A stretch of DNA of 64,000 nt, taken from assembly GCA_036365455.1 (NCBI GenBank), contig JAWQUS010000003.1, positions 2,748,001-2,812,000 of the forward strand. The letters are read 5' to 3'. The position numbers and the translations under genes were made by a program. Shown piece after piece: positions 41,437 to 51,360 of this stretch (its first letter is position 1; the number at the start of each line of letters is the position of its first letter). The stretch is from Macrosoma leucophasiata (taxonomy: Eukaryota; Arthropoda; Insecta; Lepidoptera; Hedylidae). The notes below the pieces were generated by a model. That model saw only the letters and a program-made list of their open reading frames with translations. It made no database searches and was not told where the DNA came from.

Positions 41437-41896
41437 TACTGGTGGTAGAGCACCAGTGACGGAATTCGCAGGCGTAGGCACCACCGCATTACCTAATATG
41501 CTTGCCGCTATTATCTGCGGTGTATCACTCACCGATCGCGTTCGTAATGAAGATGTAAGAAAGAGACTTTGTGTGAATGATAGTATCGGTGTAAGAATGA
41601 AAAAAGGCATGCTCCGATGGTTCGGGCATATAGAAAGAATGTCGAATGAGCGAATGACTAAACAGATATACAATGCGAATGTGGATGGTTGCAGAGGCCC
41701 AGGAAGACCAAGACTGACCTACCATGACCAAATAGGTCGAGTTCTGTCTGATGGTGGGGTCAAAAGTCTTAGGAATCGGCGTGCATGTATGAAGAGAATG
41801 ATGAAGGTAGACGAGGCACGAGAGGTTTGTCAGAACCGGGATATCTGGCGCTCTACACTCTCTGCCTACCCCGTTAGGGACCTGGCGTGAAGATAC
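41437..41896 (+). mobile_element. SINE-A 5' end fused to LINE-B 3' end
   Basis: 41437-41511 is a SINE-A 5' segment ending CTTGCCGCTA. Without a gap it becomes LINE-B from TTATCTGCGGTGTATCACTC to the tail GAAGATACAACAACAACAAC. The open frame 41417-41890 spans both parts (157 codons): GGRAPVTEFAGVGTTALP is SINE-encoded, then CGVSLTDRVRNEDVRKRL, LRWFGHIERM and AYPVRDLA. No expression evidence; openness of the SINE part is probably chance. Confidence 0.7.
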
Positions 41897-41915
41897 AACA
41901 ACAACAACAACTATT

Positions 41916-42159
41916 ATCAGCACATTGATGTTAAATGATGACTGTAGCCTATAAACAGCTACACAAACACCAGAGGTCAAAATGCAGATGCGTTACCACT
42001 TCTGAGGCCTAAGGTATTGTGCCTCTGTGCCGGAAATCACAGGGCCGTACATTACCACCTGAGCAGAACACGATAGTGCTGAACACTACCATTTAGCGGC
42101 AAGTATATTAGGTAATGCGGTGCTGCCTACGCTCCGTCACTGGAGCTCTACCACCAGTG
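41916..42159 (-). mobile_element. SINE-A, nearly full-length
   Basis: CACATTGATGTTAAATGATG to GGAGCTCTACCACCAGT, lacking the CCCGCGAG segment. With 41437-41511 it brackets the LINE-B segment in inverted order. Confidence 0.75.
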
Positions 42160-42167
42160 AAGTATTT

Positions 42168-42309
42168 GAGTTAGTCGGTCGGCCCCCTGATCCTGAAGAT
42201 TCTTTCACAAGAAAGCTACACTGTTTAGAAGTGCTATAGGCTATATTTCATTATGATAGTAGTAATGTAGGTAACATTGCACCCGTGCAAATCCGGGCCG
42301 GCTGCTAGT
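42168..42309 (+). mobile_element. Helitron-like 3' part
   Basis: GTAGGTAACATTGCACCCGT and GGCCGGCTGCTAGT match the 3' end of H3. The 5' side is not resolvable. Confidence 0.45.
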
Positions 42310-42526
42310 TTTATATACAGGCAACAAACTATTTATATTGTTCGTAAAGGCACTGCAACACAGGACTCATCAGAATATCAGTGTTGCAGCACCCGCTGCA
42401 ACAAATAGCTGAGATGAGTGCCTTTCACTTGATCTCACACAGCCATTATTTGTGTTTTTTTTTCTATTTGTTTCATTTTTTTTTCGGTATTATGTATGTG
42501 TGTGTCAAGTGAATAAAAATATTGTC

Positions 42527-42552
42527 TTTCTTTCTTCTTTCTTTCTTTCAAT
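42527..42552. repeat. (CTTT)n microsatellite
   Basis: CTTTCTTTCTTCTTTCTTTC run. Confidence 0.85.
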
Positions 42553-42573
42553 ATAAACACTAGCGGTCCGTAC

Positions 42574-42862
42574 TTTTTTTTTATGTTATGGAAGTGGCAA
42601 ACAAGCATGCAGTTCACATTGATGTTAAGTGATGACTGCAGCCTATAGACACCCACACAAAGTCCAAGTTCAAAATGCAGATGCGTTGCCACTCCTGAGG
42701 CTTAAGGTGTTATGCCACTGTGCCGGAAATGACGGGGCCGTACATTACCACCTGACCGGAACACGATAGTGCTGAACACTACCATTTAGCGGCAAGTATA
42801 TTAGGTAATGCGGTGGTGCCTACGCCCGCGAGCTCCGTCACTGGAGCTCTACCACCAGTAGT
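42574..42862 (-). mobile_element. SINE-A, full-length
   Basis: TTTTTTTTATGTTATGGAAG to GGAGCTCTACCACCAGTA, with few changes. A short H3-like scrap (TCGCACGGGTGCAATTTAG, minus) follows at 42888-42935. Confidence 0.85.
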
Positions 42863-43026
42863 TCTACCACCACTGACTTCGCACGGGTGCAATTTAGGTA
42901 CTTACATAATATTGCGACTATAAATTGAGATGTATGCTATCCTATCTGTTAAGTTGGCAACTGCACACGGTGTGCAAGTTTGATTAAAATCGGTTAAGTA
43001 TTTAGAATTTTAGAAATATATTTTAT

Positions 43027-43127
43027 TAAAAGAAAAATAGAAAGAAAAATTTTTACTTCAGGCGAGACTCGAACTCCAGATTCCCAGTGGCTGCGAGTTC
43101 GAGTCTCGTCTGAAGTCAAATTTTAAA
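43027..43127. repeat. tRNA-half hairpin, second copy of the design at 18603
   Basis: Left arm 43055-43076 and right arm 43095-43116 pair at 21 of 22 positions (ACTTCAGGCGAGACTCGAAC). The loop CAGATTCCCAGTGGCTGC is the anticodon-arm 3' side. The reversed tail TTTTTCTTTC-type segment precedes the left arm. Confidence 0.75.
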
Positions 43128-43442
43128 ACATGTCACAGTGTTAATAAATAATTTAAAACAATTATTAAGGGTAAAAGCGACTTCTCAACGATATTTAATG
43201 AACTGCAAAGTTTACTAAATCGGTTGCCTAACTTGCATAGTGTGGCAATAGATGGCGCTACTGCCACCATAAGGCAATGCAATAAATGTGAAGGAAAGAT
43301 TTGACAAATCGGGCAGGACTTCGGTAGCTCAGTTGGAAGAGCGGCTGGACTAGATTCCCAGTGGCCGCGAGTTCGAGTCTCGCCTGAAGTCAAATCGGTT
43401 AAGTAGTTTAGGAGTCCATCGCGAACAAACACTGTGACATGT
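43128..43442 (+). repeat. tRNA-like unit bounded by 15-bp inverted repeats
   Basis: ACATGTCACAGTGTT (43128-43142) is reversed exactly at 43428-43442. Inside lie ATAGATGGCGCTACTGCC and the tRNA-like body 43318-43391. That body has acceptor ACTTCGG/CTGAAGT, D-arm GCTCAGTTGGAAGAGC and T-arm GCGAGTTCGAGTCTCGC, all of which pair well. The anticodon arm (CTGGACTAGATTCCCAG) has a bulge and no sensible 7-nt loop, so a working tRNA is unlikely. Two near-identical units are at 60471-60545 and 60778-60852. Confidence 0.7.
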
Positions 43443-43849
43443 AATTTATATACATTATGAGAACTTAATTCTAGTCTCAGCGAACCAAGTCGCCATCCTC
43501 AGCTAGTCATGCACGCCTAATAAATACGTCATGAGCCAAAACACGCTTTTCTTTTATCACAACTCCCCACGGTAAAAGTGTAACATGTACATATAGTTCA
43601 CAATTTCCGGTAACACGCGGCTTGCGGGGTTGAGGGGTGTGGGGTGAAACGGCAGATAGTGAACGCATCATCGCATAAACACAAGCGGACCTTGGTTACG
43701 GGAAAGCGAGAAAATAAAATGGCTGCGCAAACAATTACGAGGCTTTTTTTGGGGCATTTCACCCCACATTAGACATATTGCGTATACAGTTTATTGTTAA
43801 AGACCATTTTGTACTTGCCAGTATTTTTTTTTTTCATTTTATTTCTAAA
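43443..43849. other. Gap without genes
   Basis: Nothing recognised. Confidence 0.5.
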
Positions 43850-43975
43850 ACCTAACTTCACGGCTGTAATCTCCGAAGTGGTAGGCTGAATATAAATGCA
43901 TGCATACAAGTATAGATGCAAACATCCTCGATTCGTTTTGGCCTGTGTAACACGTGGTGAGCCTATTGACATCTC
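43850..43975 (-). mobile_element. T1 SINE 3' fragment
   Basis: CTTCACGGCTGTAATCTCCG and CATCCTCGATTCGTTTTGG read as the T1 tail in reverse. Diverged. Confidence 0.65.
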
Positions 43976-44388
43976 CGTGCACATTATCATTATCATCACA
44001 CCGCGGACACTCCGTCAAAATTCCATACAAACGCTTAATTTGGTCTCTATTACATAGACATCAATCAGTGATGTATATTTACACGTGCACCTGTGTGCGT
44101 AGCACGTACAAAGTACCAACCGTCGCCCAAAAGAGGGGAGAAGGTTGGGTGATGCGGGGAAATCGGGCGGGACGTCGAAGTGTCCATTCTATACGTAGTA
44201 TTATTATATATACTCTGATACTGGGAAACTTTCAGAAAATCAAAAAATCCCAAAAGAACCACAAATAAAGCATTTCACAATACAACGTATTAACACAGTC
44301 TAAAGAAAACGAACGTGATTAAGCACATTTATGCTCAGTTTGAACTAACTCTTTGATAAATACAGATTTAAAATAATGTGCCCTAGTA
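43976..44388. other. Gap; contains the 24-nt twin of 22178-22201
   Basis: 44294-44317 is the exact reverse complement of 22178-22201. Nothing else recognised. Confidence 0.55.
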
Positions 44389-44925
44389 AAAAATCGGTCA
44401 AGTGCGTTTCGGGCCACGCGCAGTCTAGGATTCCGTAGTTTTTAGGTTTCAATAATGTAATGAAAAAAATAAAATGGATGGGTGGAATTTTCTATGGAGA
44501 TGTTCAAAAATTTCGAGTATTACATTTGGTCGACTACAACTTGGGGGGGGGGGCGACACTTGACTCTTACGAAAATAGGCACCTTAAAACTTTATAAATT
44601 ACGAACAGTTAACTAACTCCAAAAATGATGTATGACAACATTTTTGAAAGACCGATCCAACTATATGCCACACTATATATGAACCGAAAAATAAAAAATT
44701 AACCGTGCGTTAATAATATTGCGAAAATACATGTAGGGGAGGTACCCGAAATAATTTTAATATTTCAATTTCTTATTCTACCACTTTGTCGGCGTGTTTA
44801 AGGTGTTTAATTGTACCAAATTTCAAGTCTTTAGTACTATTAGTTTTTGCGCTAAACCGCAGACGGACAGACAGACGGACATGTCGAAACTATAAGGGTT
44901 ACTTGTTTACTTTGGGACCTTAAAA
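44389..44925 (-). mobile_element. 540-bp repeat related to the GGTTCCGTACC family
   Basis: AAAAATCGGTCAAGTGCGTTT at the left and GGGTTACTTGTTTACTTTGG at the right. Shares ACACTTGACTCT, CCACTTTGTCGGCGTG and CAGACGGACAGACAGACGG with the copy at about 62000-62526. A different subfamily from 35642-36214. Confidence 0.65.
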
Positions 44926-46022
44926 AACTGAAGCGTAACAAAAAGTACACACCAAAACATACAATAGATATGAAGCTCACTTCAAATATGGAACAGCAAA
45001 CTCAAATATCATCGCTATCAAAGTGATTGCGAATACAAATCAACTTTCGTATGTATCCTTTGTGTTCGTTATTAAATAGAGTGTTTTCTGTTACAGGTAC
45101 GTATTTGGAGTGTATTGTATTAGTGTGACCCCTCGGGTGAGTCTTAATTAATTTGTTATGTAATCCATTTTGACTTTATTTTTAGACAGATATAATGATA
45201 TGGAATAAATAACATTGTGACTGTTTATGTAAAATGGAATAGGTCATTTATGAAATGTTTAATTTAATATGCAGATTATAATATTAATAAGAATAGAATC
45301 AAAAACTTTTTACCCCGTTTTTAGGGAACGTACGTATGGAGAAGCGTGAAATTTGACACAGTTTTCTATACTTCTATACTTACAGAGAAAACATTTGTGT
45401 TTGTGTATTTATGTTTGTTACGTTTCCACACAAAAACTACTGAACCAATTTCAAAACTTCTTTCACCTTTTTTTTTTAATTATGACATCGTTGTTACTCA
45501 TATTGCCAGTGTCAAGTAAATTTCGTCTCTTTGTGGATCAAAAAGATATATAATCTAAAATTGTGTCTCTTTGTGGATCAAATAAAGTGTTTTTTTTTTA
45601 TAACTAAGCGATCGAGCTCATTCTCTAGAGCTCTACCACTTTTAAAATGTAGTAATAAATGTATGCATAATCTATTAATATTATTTTATTAGTTGAGTTT
45701 GGGAATACATAACGGCCTTAAAATCGATGCTCATTGTCTCACAAGCATTTGTTTACAGACAGACATACAGACAGTACTTTTATCGTGTAGCAAATGAATA
45801 GAGCGTTAACAGATTATTAGGGAATTACAACGCGAATCTCGTGTGACTCAGCTCCCGCGCTAATCTCGAAAGCCGTCTGAGCGGTGTCACTTGCGATGCG
45901 ATAACTGTTAAGGGGCGTCTTCGTCTGTGCGATTGGTGCGACTGACGCGCCTTTATAGTTGCATTTGCTTGAGTCATGTTTTTGCATTAATTTAGTGTTG
46001 TACCTACCTACGGTAATAAATC
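44926..46022. other. Gap without genes
   Basis: 1.1 kb. The TTTGTGGATCAAA word occurs twice (45531-45545 and 45570-45583), a small tandem duplication. The CpG-rich patch 45835-45960 has no ORF with domain features. Confidence 0.5.
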
Positions 46023-46245
46023 TTACTAGTAGCAGAGTTTCAGTGTGGGACTCGAGAGCGTAGGCACCACCACATAACCAAATGTATCTATCTACCGCCA
46101 AATGGTAGTGTTCAGCACTATCGTGTTCCGGCTAGATGGTAATATATGGTTTCAGGGATGGTAACAGGTGTGTAGATTTCTATATGCTTCAGTCATCACT
46201 TAACATCCCTGTAATCGGCATACTTATTGGTTACCTTTATACAGG
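46023..46245 (+). mobile_element. SINE-A subfamily copy with deletion
   Basis: CAGAGTTTCAGTGTGGGACT, ATCTACCGCCAAATGGTAGT and CAGTCATCACTTAACATC. The middle (GCACAGAGGC region) is deleted. Confidence 0.65.
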
Positions 46246-46669
46246 GTTACGGACAACTAACGCATAAATCGTCTAAGGTGAGTTAGGTACGTTAAGACTA
46301 ACAACTTTTGTTCGATGACTATTTCCAAAACGCAGTACATCACATAATAAGAAATGAAATCGTTTCAAATGGGACTTCTATCAATTGTTAACGCTACGTT
46401 TCATTCATTCCGCTGTAGCATAGATACAGACGATTATTTGTAGGCTCTACAGAACCCCAAAAGTTCTTCCTCGAAAGTCTTAGGACATATACTGTTCATT
46501 GTATTAATTATATTCCTGAAACTCATACTCAACAACGTATCTCTGATCGTGTTTATGACAGTGTTTAGGTTAATTATGATTGTCTTAAGGGCAATTCATC
46601 ATTCCGAAAATAGTCTTATTTTCATATTGTACTTCCCATTATTTTTATAAATCATAAAAACATGTAGCG

Positions 46670-46900
46670 TAACAACCTAATCAAGCACGGTTTCTTTTGA
46701 AAGTTGAAAAGCGGTAGCGGTAGGCTATAAATCTGACAACAAACAGCACTAGCCCCCCAATAGACACGCGATATCCCGAACGTATCTCGTCCGGGCCATT
46801 TCACGATTTTCACCGCCTCTTTACAATTTATGCGATCCTGGTACTTGACGACGTTTTGCAGATGTAATGTTTCTCGTTTCGGATAAAAATTCCTCTTCAT
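46670..46900 (-). repeat. Repeat shared with 49930-50036, possible coding relic
   Basis: ACGTATCTCGT, CGATTTTC and TTGACGA occur in both places over about 100 bp. On the minus strand an 82-codon frame reads VVKYQDRINCKEAVKIVKWP; the 49930 copy has no matching open frame. The domain is not recognised; possibly a transposon ORF relic. Confidence 0.4.
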
Positions 46901-46989
46901 ATTTCTAGCGATAGAGCTCCAAACTATGACGTCGGCAGGTGACGTCCCCTTTGCTTACAATTAGACGAGAATTTTTCCGCTAGTTCAAT

Positions 46990-47228
46990 CAGGTTTTTTT
47001 ATGTAAAGAAGGTGACAAATAAGCATGCCAGCTCACACTGATGTTAAGTGATGGCTACTTCAGCCTGTAGACATCTACATATAAACCAGAGGTCAAAATA
47101 CAGATGCGTTGCCACCCCTGAGACCTAATGTGTCATGTCTCCGTGATAGTTATAACGGGGCATTAGTTACTCGTACATTACCATGTAACCGGAACACGAA
47201 CACTATTATTTAGCGGCAGATAGGCTGT
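46990..47228 (-). mobile_element. SINE-A, CCAGAGG subfamily
   Basis: GCATGCCAGCTCACACTGAT to CACTATTATTTAGCGGCAG, 5'-truncated. Confidence 0.7.
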
Positions 47229-47232
47229 TGAA

Positions 47233-47760
47233 GAGTTTTGGCGGGAAATATGAAAGAAGCGTAATAAGCGTTTAATGTACAGCCCTGTAATTTCCGGCAC
47301 AGAGGCATAACGCCTTAGGCCTCAGGATTGGTAACGCATCTGCATTTTGACCTTGGTCTTTGTGTGGGTGTCTATAGGTTGCAGTCATCACTGAACATCA
47401 ATGTGAACTGCATGCTTGTTTGCCACTTCCATTACATAAAAAAAGCGTACGGTGAACTTTATTTCATTTTCTTGGTGTATTTTTTAGTTTTATAAATAAA
47501 GTTGATAAAGGCATATTACAGTGCCCGTGTATAGTGAAATAGAATAACAGTGCGAAAACACGGCCTTTCGGATTGTCGCCAAAACTTCATTGTAAATGTT
47601 CTGGTACAGTAGCCATCGTTTTACTCGAATTACTGACTGTGACTCTGACTGACGGACTGATAAATTGACTGACTGACTCCGACTACGACTCGAAATATCG
47701 TTTTACTTGACACTGGCGATAAGCGCAATAGCGATGCCATAACTTAATAAAAAAAGAAAG
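47233..47760 (+). mobile_element. Retroposon X, copy 1, with SINE-A inside
   Basis: Begins GAGTTTTGGCGGGAA as in 53401-53784. A SINE-A 3' portion (about 47268-47450) is inserted, flanked by AAGCGTA. X resumes at GCGTACGGTGAACTTTATTT and runs to GCGATGCCATAACTTAATAA. Contains AATAAAGTTGATAAA, GTATAGTGAAATAGAATAAC and a TGACTGACTGAC cluster. Confidence 0.65.
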
Positions 47761-47997
47761 AAGGCTGTTGTCCAATGGACGTCTCTTCAGACTGAAGTGA
47801 GCTCCAATGTTGGATTTTATACCACGCCACTATTTTCTGACCTATTTGCCACTAGGTATCTATATACCTATCACAGGCACCAGTCTCCCACAAAAAATAA
47901 GGTGAATCAAAGTAAATAGCTCTAATTGTGTTTATTGTATGTAACCCTATCAACCTTTTTTTGTGAGAGAAAATAAATGAATTTTTATTATTATTAA
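47311..47997 (+). repeat. Segmental duplication, unit 1
   Basis: Aligns with 48494-49504 from inside the SINE-A, through X, to an RTE-like tail (GTTGTCCAATGGACGTCTC, 47761-47997) that ends in TTATTATTATTA. Over 95 percent identical by eye in most blocks. Confidence 0.8.
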
Positions 47998-48493
47998 TCT
48001 CTCGTCAGCACGGGGTCCAATTTGAACCCCGGACTTGCTTGACAGGCTTGCGCGGGGACATGGGAGGTCCAACACGTAGAGGCCCTTTCGAGAATTTTGA
48101 TCTACCTTGTAATAGGTTATATTCGGCGGGACCTCTCTCTGACTGCATCAATAGTTAATACAGGCACAGACAGACCCCGCAGAATATAATGGGGCTATTA
48201 TAATGATAAGTGATTCGCCAAACTTTGGGCTATGTGGGTGAACTGGGGGGACTAGCTGGCTGGGCCTATGGAGTGAGATCCGGCACCTGCCTATATTCAA
48301 CATCTCACATTATCGAATCCTACTTTAGGCAGGTGGTGACTCGCCTCTCCTTGGTGGGCCCCCCAAACAGCCAACCCGGTGGTCGACGGGGGGCAACACT
48401 GTTGAGAGAGGCTGGGGGTGTCGAGAGGTGTGGCCCCGGTTTCACCATCACGAGCGAGTAGTCTCGAGCTCGGAGCGGGCTTCCCCGCTATTA
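47998..48493. other. GC-rich spacer between duplication units
   Basis: Contains CACGGGGTCCAATTTGAACC next to TTATTATTATTAA, and GTGGGCCCCCCAAACAGCCA. GGTCCAAT and a TAA-repeat boundary also occur at the Dong/R4-like fragment (49580-49905), so this may be a relative's 3' UTR on the minus strand. The 83-codon frame at 48210-48461 is not convincing. Confidence 0.4.
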
Positions 48494-49504
48494 GGCCTCA
48501 GGAGTGGTAACGCATCTGCATTTTGACCTTGGTCTTTCTGTGAGTGTCTATAGGCTGCAGTCATCACTTAACATCAATGTGAACTGCATGCTTGTTTGCC
48601 ACTTCCATTATATAAAAAAAAGCGTATGGTGAACTTTATTTCATTTTCTTGGTGTATTTTTTAGTTTTATAAATAAAGTTGATAAAGGTTTATTACAGTG
48701 CCCGTGTATAGTGAAATAGAATAACAGTGCGAAAACACGGCCTTTCGGATTGTCGCCAAAACTTCATTGTAAATGTTCTGGTACAGTAGCCATCGTTTTA
48801 CTCGAATTACTGACTGTGACTCTGACTGACGGACTGATAAATTGACTGACTGACTCTGAATTTACGTTGCTGAATACGAATAGGTAGGAAATATCGTAAC
48901 ATCGTGACACTGGCAAGATGCATAACAAGCGATGCCATAAAAAAAAAAACACGGCCTTTCGGATTGTCGCCAAAACTTCATTGTAAATGTTCTGGTACAG
49001 AAGCCATCGTTTTACAGTCCGTAATTCGATTACTGACTGTGACTCTGACTGACTCCGACTACGACACGAAATATCGTTTTACTTGACACTGGCGATAAGC
49101 GTAATAGCGATGCCATAACTTAATAAAAAAAGAAAGAAGGCTGTTGTCCAATGGACGTCTCTTCAGACTGAAGTGAGCTCCAATGTTGGATTTTATACCA
49201 CGCCACTATTTTCTGACCTATTTGCCACTAGGTCTATATACCTATCACAGGCACCAGTCTCCCACAAAAAATATGGTGAATCAAAGTAAATAGCTCTAAT
49301 TGTGTTTATTGTATGTAAAAATTACCCCCATAATTTTATTATCATATTATTTTAATAAATTTTTTTTATATATTATTACACTAATAAATGTAATTATTGG
49401 TGCTAATTTTTAAAATTTAAATTATTTAAAAATTATAGTTTTTTATAAATAAATTTATCAACCTTTTTTTGTGAGAGAAAATAAATGAATTTTTATTATT
49501 ATTA
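48494..49504 (+). repeat. Segmental duplication, unit 2, with internal X repetition
   Basis: Relative to unit 1 it has a repeated X block: CACGGCCTTTCGGATTGTCG occurs at about 48738 and 48951. The first block ends in a short A-run (48934-48949). Near the right end an AT-rich insert of about 135 bp (49317-49454) replaces AACCC. Confidence 0.8.
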
Positions 49505-49579
49505 TTTCACTCATTTATTCTTCATCTTATTTAGTATTTTTTTACATACATAAGTTAAAAAAAAAAACAAATATATATA

Positions 49580-49905
49580 AAAAAATAAAAAATAGTGCGC
49601 CGCCGGCAGCGGGAACAGGGTCCAATCTGTCGGTGGTTAGGGTCACAGAGACAGGAACCTCCTCACTATACGTGCCGTGCCGAGATGTGCCGCCTTCTGT
49701 ATCAGACCCTTGATCCAACTTCCTAACTTGAGCCTCTTGAGATGTTGGTCGAGGCTCTTTGCTATCAATCCGTTGACCGTGACGACTATCGGCACAATGA
49801 TGGCCGAATCCACATCCCACATGGCGACAATCTCGTGAGCCAGATCAAGATATTTGATTTCCTTGTCTTTTTCGGCCTTCACGAGATTCCCGTCATGAGG
49901 GAATT
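49580..49905 (-). pseudogene. Dong/R4-like LINE ORF C-terminus
   Basis: Frame from about 49900 to TGA/TAA near 49643: HDGNLVKAEKDKEIKYLDLA, then EIVAMWDVDS, IIVPIVVT and IQKAAHLGTARIVRRFL. This pattern (KYLDLA..I..MW, then I.KSL, then LGTA.I.R..L) is the C-terminus of R4/Dong-type LINE proteins. The 5' truncation abuts a (TTA)n run at 49903-49919. Dong elements are known to insert in TAA repeats. The 3' UTR includes a GC-rich GTGCGCCGCCGGCAGCGGGA. Confidence 0.65.
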
Positions 49906-49929
49906 ATTATTATTATTATTACTAAAGCG

Positions 49930-50180
49930 CAATTTTAACGTATCTCGTTCGCACCATTTGACGATTTTCGACGCCGCTTTACAGTTTGTGTTGCCTTGGT
50001 ATTTGACGATGCGACGTTTTGCTGACGTCATTCTTTTTTATTAGTTTTTTTTTTCGGATTCCGTACCGTAGGTAAAAACGGGACCCTGTCATTAAGTCTC
50101 CGCTGTCAGTCTATCTGTCTGTTTATCGCCACGCTGTAGCTCATAACCGTGAGAGCTAGAAAGCTGAAATTTTCACAAAT
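49930..50180. repeat. Repeat pair partner and GGTTCCGTACC fragment
   Basis: 49930-50036 matches 46770-46880. 50045-50180 (GGATTCCGTACCGTAGG, GTCTATCTGTCTGTTTATCG) is a plus fragment of the dispersed family. Confidence 0.5.
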
Positions 50181-50617
50181 AATGTATTTTTTTGCCGCTT
50201 AAACAACAACTACTAAAAATAAAAAATTAAAATATTAAGGAGGGTATACGATAAAAGTGTTTTTTTTTCGTATTTTTACTCAATATTAAAGAGCGGTTGC
50301 AGGTAGAAAATTTTCACAAAATATTTTGTTGTAGGTATATAATCTTTTAAAATAAATAATAAAATAAAAATAAAGTGATTATTAAAGAGGGGCTCCCATA
50401 CAACAAACGAAATTAGTGTAATGACACCGCCCACAAGTATAGAAGAATTCTTCCGCTAGTCAATTATGGCGGTCATACCATTCGAATAGGCGGTAGTAAC
50501 AAGGCAATATCTTCCTGTTGAACAAATAAATAAACGAAATGTTGCTTTCTTTCAAATGATCCTAAATTTTAAACAATTTTACGATTCCGAAGTCACAAAC
50601 GTGAAACCAAGAAATTC

Positions 50618-51204
50618 ACCAATAACGCTTAGCTTTTAGCAAAGACGGTATCGTATGGTCGAGCGTTCAACGCGGTTCAGTGAGCAGTTTCAAAGCTGCC
50701 GATAACGTCGCCGGCTGCTAAAAACTAGTTTTACAACCGAACCGGCTACGTTGCGGAGTCGGGTGGATCTTACGTTTTTAGGTCAATTTAATGCCTTTAG
50801 GATTCTATGCCTCAATATAAAAACACGTGTACATATCACAGTGGTAAAATTGATACCTTCAAAAAATTCAATAAGAGACTCGTATATTTTTTTGATTTCT
50901 GTCTCATTTTCTCCAATCTTATGAATTTATGTCTATCTCTTTTTATTGTATATTCCTATCTCAATTTCTCCCACGTTAAACCTTACGAATTTATGTGTTT
51001 CGATTTGCTGTCGCATTTTCGTTTACTTACTGCTTTCAAAGTTCGCGGTACTGACGCCGTACTGTTGCCGCGGTCCGACACAAAACTCCTAAATTGATAG
51101 AGCCCGTTCAGCAAAAGAGAGCTTCCAGCAAAGAAGGTTCGTATTGTCGAGCGTTTAACGCGGTTCAGTGAGCAGTTTCAAAACTCCCGATAACGTCGCC
51201 GGAA
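50618..51204 (+). repeat. 95-bp direct repeat, copies 1 and 2 (third at 53148-53252)
   Basis: 50618-50712 and 51106-51204 share GTCGAGCGTT..AACGCGG and CAGTGAGCAGTTTCAAA then CGATAACGTCGCCGG. The third copy (53148-53252) is more diverged. Low AT content and TIR-free; identity unknown. 50181-50617 and 50713-51105 hold nothing else. Confidence 0.65.
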
Positions 51205-51360
51205 TTAAAACCAAATAAAATATAATTCATTTCTTTTTTTAAATATATCTGATATTAAATGTGTTATGATTAAAAAAAACTGATTCGGTCACGAATTCAC
51301 AAAATTCAAGGCCAGTAAATAAATCCAAGCAAAAATGCTTATCGATCGCGTTCATATATA

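Noticed and set aside
43318..43391. Functional tRNA gene
   Set aside because: Acceptor, D and T stems pair, but the anticodon arm has a bulge and no standard loop, and the unit is embedded in a dispersed repeat with two other copies at 60.5 and 60.8 kb.
45835..45960. CpG-island-like promoter
   Set aside because: A modest GC rise only; no adjacent exon, TATA or initiator context that I could support.
48210..48461. 83-codon GC-rich ORF
   Set aside because: No recognisable domain; sits in a spacer that looks like LINE 3' UTR and is not present elsewhere in the window.
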